From a virus, in IMG/VR virus record IMGVR_UViG_3300027743_000057, positions 1 to 38,882 of that record: a stretch of DNA of 38,882 bases, one strand, 5' to 3'. Below, piece by piece: positions 37,322 through 38,882 of this stretch; the stretch's first letter is position 1, and each line of letters starts with the position of its first letter. The notes beneath the pieces are model-generated. The model had not been told where the DNA came from, searched no databases, and saw only the letters and a program-made list of their open reading frames with translations. The translations under genes were made by a program, and so were the position numbers.

Positions 37322-37426
37322 ATGCCCGAAGACCGCACTCTGATGTGGTTTTGCATCATCTCGGCGATCACATCGTTGGCCGTGCTATACGTTTTGCTGC
37401 ACTTTCCTCGATGGATGGCACCATGA
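37322..37426 (+). CDS. 34-residue membrane microprotein
   Basis: ATG 37322 encodes a short acidic start (MPEDRTLMWF), one transmembrane helix (about residues 9-27, FCIISAITSLAVLYVLLHF) and a basic/aromatic end (PRWMAP). The stop overlaps the next start as ATGA (37423-37426), which argues for a real translated gene. AGGA at 37308-37311 is ten bases upstream. It may be a small toxin, an exclusion peptide or a membrane regulator; nothing in the sequence decides. Confidence 0.5.
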   Translation: MPEDRTLMWFCIISAITSLAVLYVLLHFPRWMAP

Positions 37427-38052
37427 GCCGCAGCCAGGCCACATTCGCCAAAATGCAGCGCGAAATCCGCAAGGCCGAAGCCGTCGCCCATGAAGCCAAC
37501 CTGAAAAAACTGCGTGCGCAGGAAATCACCGGACCCGTACAAGATTCAGGAACCGGCCAAACGATCCTGAAGTTGCAACGGCATCAGCCGCCCCTGCGGA
37601 CGCTCGTGGAAGCGAAAAAAATAGGTGCGGTGGAATTAGCCGCTGCCGACCAAATCGCACAGGCGGTCACGGCTGTTTGTTCTAGAGGCCATCTAGCGGC
37701 AGCTATGCTCGAGCGCGTCGCCCACGGCCGCCAGGGCGACAATCCATGGCCAGCCGAAATCGCCCTTGCTGTACGGAATTACCAACATTGGCAGAACCAT
37801 TGGTCGGATGAATGGAAGCGCACCCGCAACCCGATGATGCAGGTGGTCTGGTCCGCGGTGATCGATGAACACCCGATTTCGGTCATTGCCAACGATATCG
37901 GCTACGGCAGAACCCGAACCTCCCGCGCCATCATCTGCGGTATTCGCCACTATGCCGCCTGGGCCAACATGGTTGTCGGAATTCAGCGCGCGGCATGGAT
38001 CGCAGCAGCACAACAGGTATTCAACCGGACGGCTGCTGCTACCACTAATTGA
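37423..38052 (+). CDS. Putative late-gene regulator (Q-like position)
   Basis: A 209-residue basic protein from ATG 37423. The N-terminal 35 residues are a charged helix (FAKMQREIRKAEAVAHEANL). The C-terminal part has a helix-turn-helix-like region: VVWSAVIDEHPISVIANDIG, YGRTRTSRAIICGIRHYAAW. It ends just before a structured noncoding leader with a terminator upstream of the late genes. This is the place and type of gene held by lambda Q-type antiterminators or late activators, so I infer a late regulator. An upstream in-frame start at 37411 is possible; one at 37291 would enclose the microprotein. Confidence 0.55.
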   Translation: MSRSQATFAKMQREIRKAEAVAHEANLKKLRAQEITGPVQDSGTGQTILKLQRHQPPLRTLVEAKKIGAVELAAADQIAQAVTAVCSRGHLAAAMLERVAHGRQGDNPWPAEIALAVRNYQHWQNHWSDEWKRTRNPMMQVVWSAVIDEHPISVIANDIGYGRTRTSRAIICGIRHYAAWANMVVGIQRAAWIAAAQQVFNRTAAATTN

Positions 38053-38157
38053 CAAGACCGCACAGTTATGTGCATTTTCGTGGTAGGTGCGATTTGCGCG
38101 TCCTAGCGCAAAGCATGTACCGAGTGCTTCCCTGCACCTCCTTGCCGCAACAAGGAT
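38049..38157 (+). promoter_or_regulatory. Late leader region with possible promoter and hairpins
   Basis: TTGACA at 38049-38054 is a perfect -35 hexamer overlapping the upstream stop; a matching -10 is poor (GCATTT at 17-base spacing), suggesting an activated promoter. The region holds a hairpin TTTGCGC/GCGCAAA (38093-38112) and a GCAC/GTGC dyad near 38060. No gene is seen. It leads into the terminator at 38158. Confidence 0.4.
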
Positions 38158-38188
38158 AAACGCCACCAGCCCCAACTGGTGGCGTTTT
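38158..38188 (+). terminator. Intrinsic terminator in the late leader
   Basis: Twelve-base arms AAACGCCACCAG and CTGGTGGCGTTT around CCCCAA, followed by TTGCGTTT. A strong stem with a moderate T tract, directly upstream of the holin-like gene, in the place of a lambda tR'-type terminator. Confidence 0.85.
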
Positions 38189-38222
38189 GCGTTTCGCCTC
38201 GTCCCCATGAGGGAGGCTGGCT

Positions 38223-38489
38223 ATGCTGGAAAGCCTGCTGATCGGGCTGCTGTACATCCTGCTGTATGCAGTGGTCGCATCGATCATCGTCTATGTGATC
38301 ATCTATGCAGCAGCGGCATTCGGTTTCCCGTTGCCACATCCCATTCCCAAACTGCTTTGGGCCATTGTCGCCATCATCGTGCTGATCATGCTGATCTCAC
38401 TCTTGATGGGTTGGAACCCGAGGTTTCGGGTTGATGCAGAGCCAGGTCGATCCATCGCAAATACCCTTGCCGCGCCCTCGCCCACCTGA
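38223..38489 (+). CDS. Two-helix membrane protein, holin-like
   Basis: An 88-residue protein with two transmembrane helices: residues 3-33 (LLIGLLYILLYAVVASIIVY, VIIYAAAAF) and 44-62 (LLWAIVAIIVLIMLISLLMG). A short soluble tail follows. Size and topology suit a small holin, and it is the first gene of the late operon. However, similar two-helix proteins are common in rhizobial phages without proof of lysis function. A role distinct from the membrane gene at 26676 (antiholin versus holin) is possible. Confidence 0.55.
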   Translation: MLESLLIGLLYILLYAVVASIIVYVIIYAAAAFGFPLPHPIPKLLWAIVAIIVLIMLISLLMGWNPRFRVDAEPGRSIANTLAAPSPT

Positions 38490-38519
38490 GCTAGACCAAC
38501 CCTCCATCTGTGTCCCGCC

Positions 38520-38852
38520 ATGCTGAAGCCTGCCGTTCTGCACAAGCTGCGCCCTGGTCGAGCCAAGCTGAACCTCCCAGCTAAACGTGCTGCACCATTC
38601 TATCTCTCACCCGAATGGAAAGCGTTGATCGCTTCGATCAAGCAGAAGCGTGGTGCGTATTGCCAAGACCCACAGCACCCGGTGGGGGTGCCACGATGGA
38701 AGGGCCGCATGTTCGGTGACCACGTTGTGGAATTGAAAGACGGTGGTGCATCACTCGATCCGTCGAACATCATGCTGCGATGTGGTGCATGCCACACGCG
38801 CAAGACGATGCAGCAACGCGGGGTGCGCTATCACGGCGCCCGGGGGGTCTGA
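38520..38852 (+). CDS. HNH endonuclease adjacent to the packaging site
   Basis: A 110-residue HNH nuclease. It has SPEWKALIASIKQKRGAYCQ, then the core MFGDHVVELKDGGASLDPSN and IMLRCGACHTRKTMQQRGV. The DH of GDHVVELKDGG, the Asn of DPSN and the His of CGACH are the HNH residues; Cys in AYCQ and CGACH bind a structural zinc. In HK97-type phages such a protein works with the terminase in cutting cos and boosting packaging. It lies just before the terminase genes once the window ends are joined, as expected. Confidence 0.92.
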   Translation: MLKPAVLHKLRPGRAKLNLPAKRAAPFYLSPEWKALIASIKQKRGAYCQDPQHPVGVPRWKGRMFGDHVVELKDGGASLDPSNIMLRCGACHTRKTMQQRGVRYHGARGV

Positions 38853-38882
38853 AAAGATATATGGGATCAAGGGGTTGGCTAC

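Overview
This 38.9 kb window looks like the complete, or nearly complete, genome of a temperate siphovirus (or an excised prophage). The host is probably an alphaproteobacterium. The evidence is the high GC content, the GTA-like tail tip genes (DUF2460 and DUF2163 families), an MT-A70 methyltransferase of the type common in rhizobial phages, a Sipho_Gp157-type protein and a rhizobial-type DUF1376 gene. An assignment to Hyphomicrobiales (Bradyrhizobium-like) is a guess from protein style. The window ends with an HNH endonuclease and begins with the terminase genes. In HK97-type phages those genes flank cos, so the two ends probably meet at or near the packaging site.

Layout. Bases 52-6443 hold the terminase subunits, a prohead protease/scaffold/major capsid fusion, small proteins and the portal. 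Bases 6448-12579 hold accessory virion proteins, including a 977-residue protein with about twenty 20-residue Gly/Ala repeats and a collagen-like protein. A reverse-strand HNH endonuclease gene interrupts this block. Bases 12579-15364 form a tightly coupled cassette of two glycan-enzyme-like proteins and two SAM methyltransferases. Bases 15365-17377 encode connector, head closure, neck and tail terminator proteins. Bases 17504-26584 encode the tail: tube protein, tail chaperones with a -1 frameshift signal, tape measure, tail tip proteins and fibre-like proteins. Bases 26623-27673 are a lysis block with a membrane/coiled-coil protein and a GH19 endolysin. A reverse-strand secreted-protein moron follows.

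The reverse-strand early/lysogeny operon (33895 to 28374) carries a Gp157 protein, a possible single-strand annealing protein, many small unknown proteins and a large serine integrase. Around 34.1-34.9 kb is a CI/Cro-like switch with face-to-face promoters and a shared operator. From 34978 rightward lie an MT-A70 methyltransferase, a nuclease-like protein, a DUF1376 replication protein, a probable origin (AT-rich inverted repeats plus two DnaA boxes), a 34-residue membrane microprotein, a possible Q-like late regulator, a structured late leader with a terminator, a holin-like protein and the HNH endonuclease.

Working model (inference): the CI-like repressor holds the lysogen and the serine integrase inserts the phage. 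On induction, host DnaA and the DUF1376 protein start replication at about 37.2 kb. The regulator at 37423 lets polymerase pass the leader terminator at 38.17 kb, through the circularised ends, into one late operon of about 27 kb. No polymerase, primase, helicase, tRNA, rRNA, CRISPR array or transposon was seen. No gene-free stretch exceeds 300 bases.
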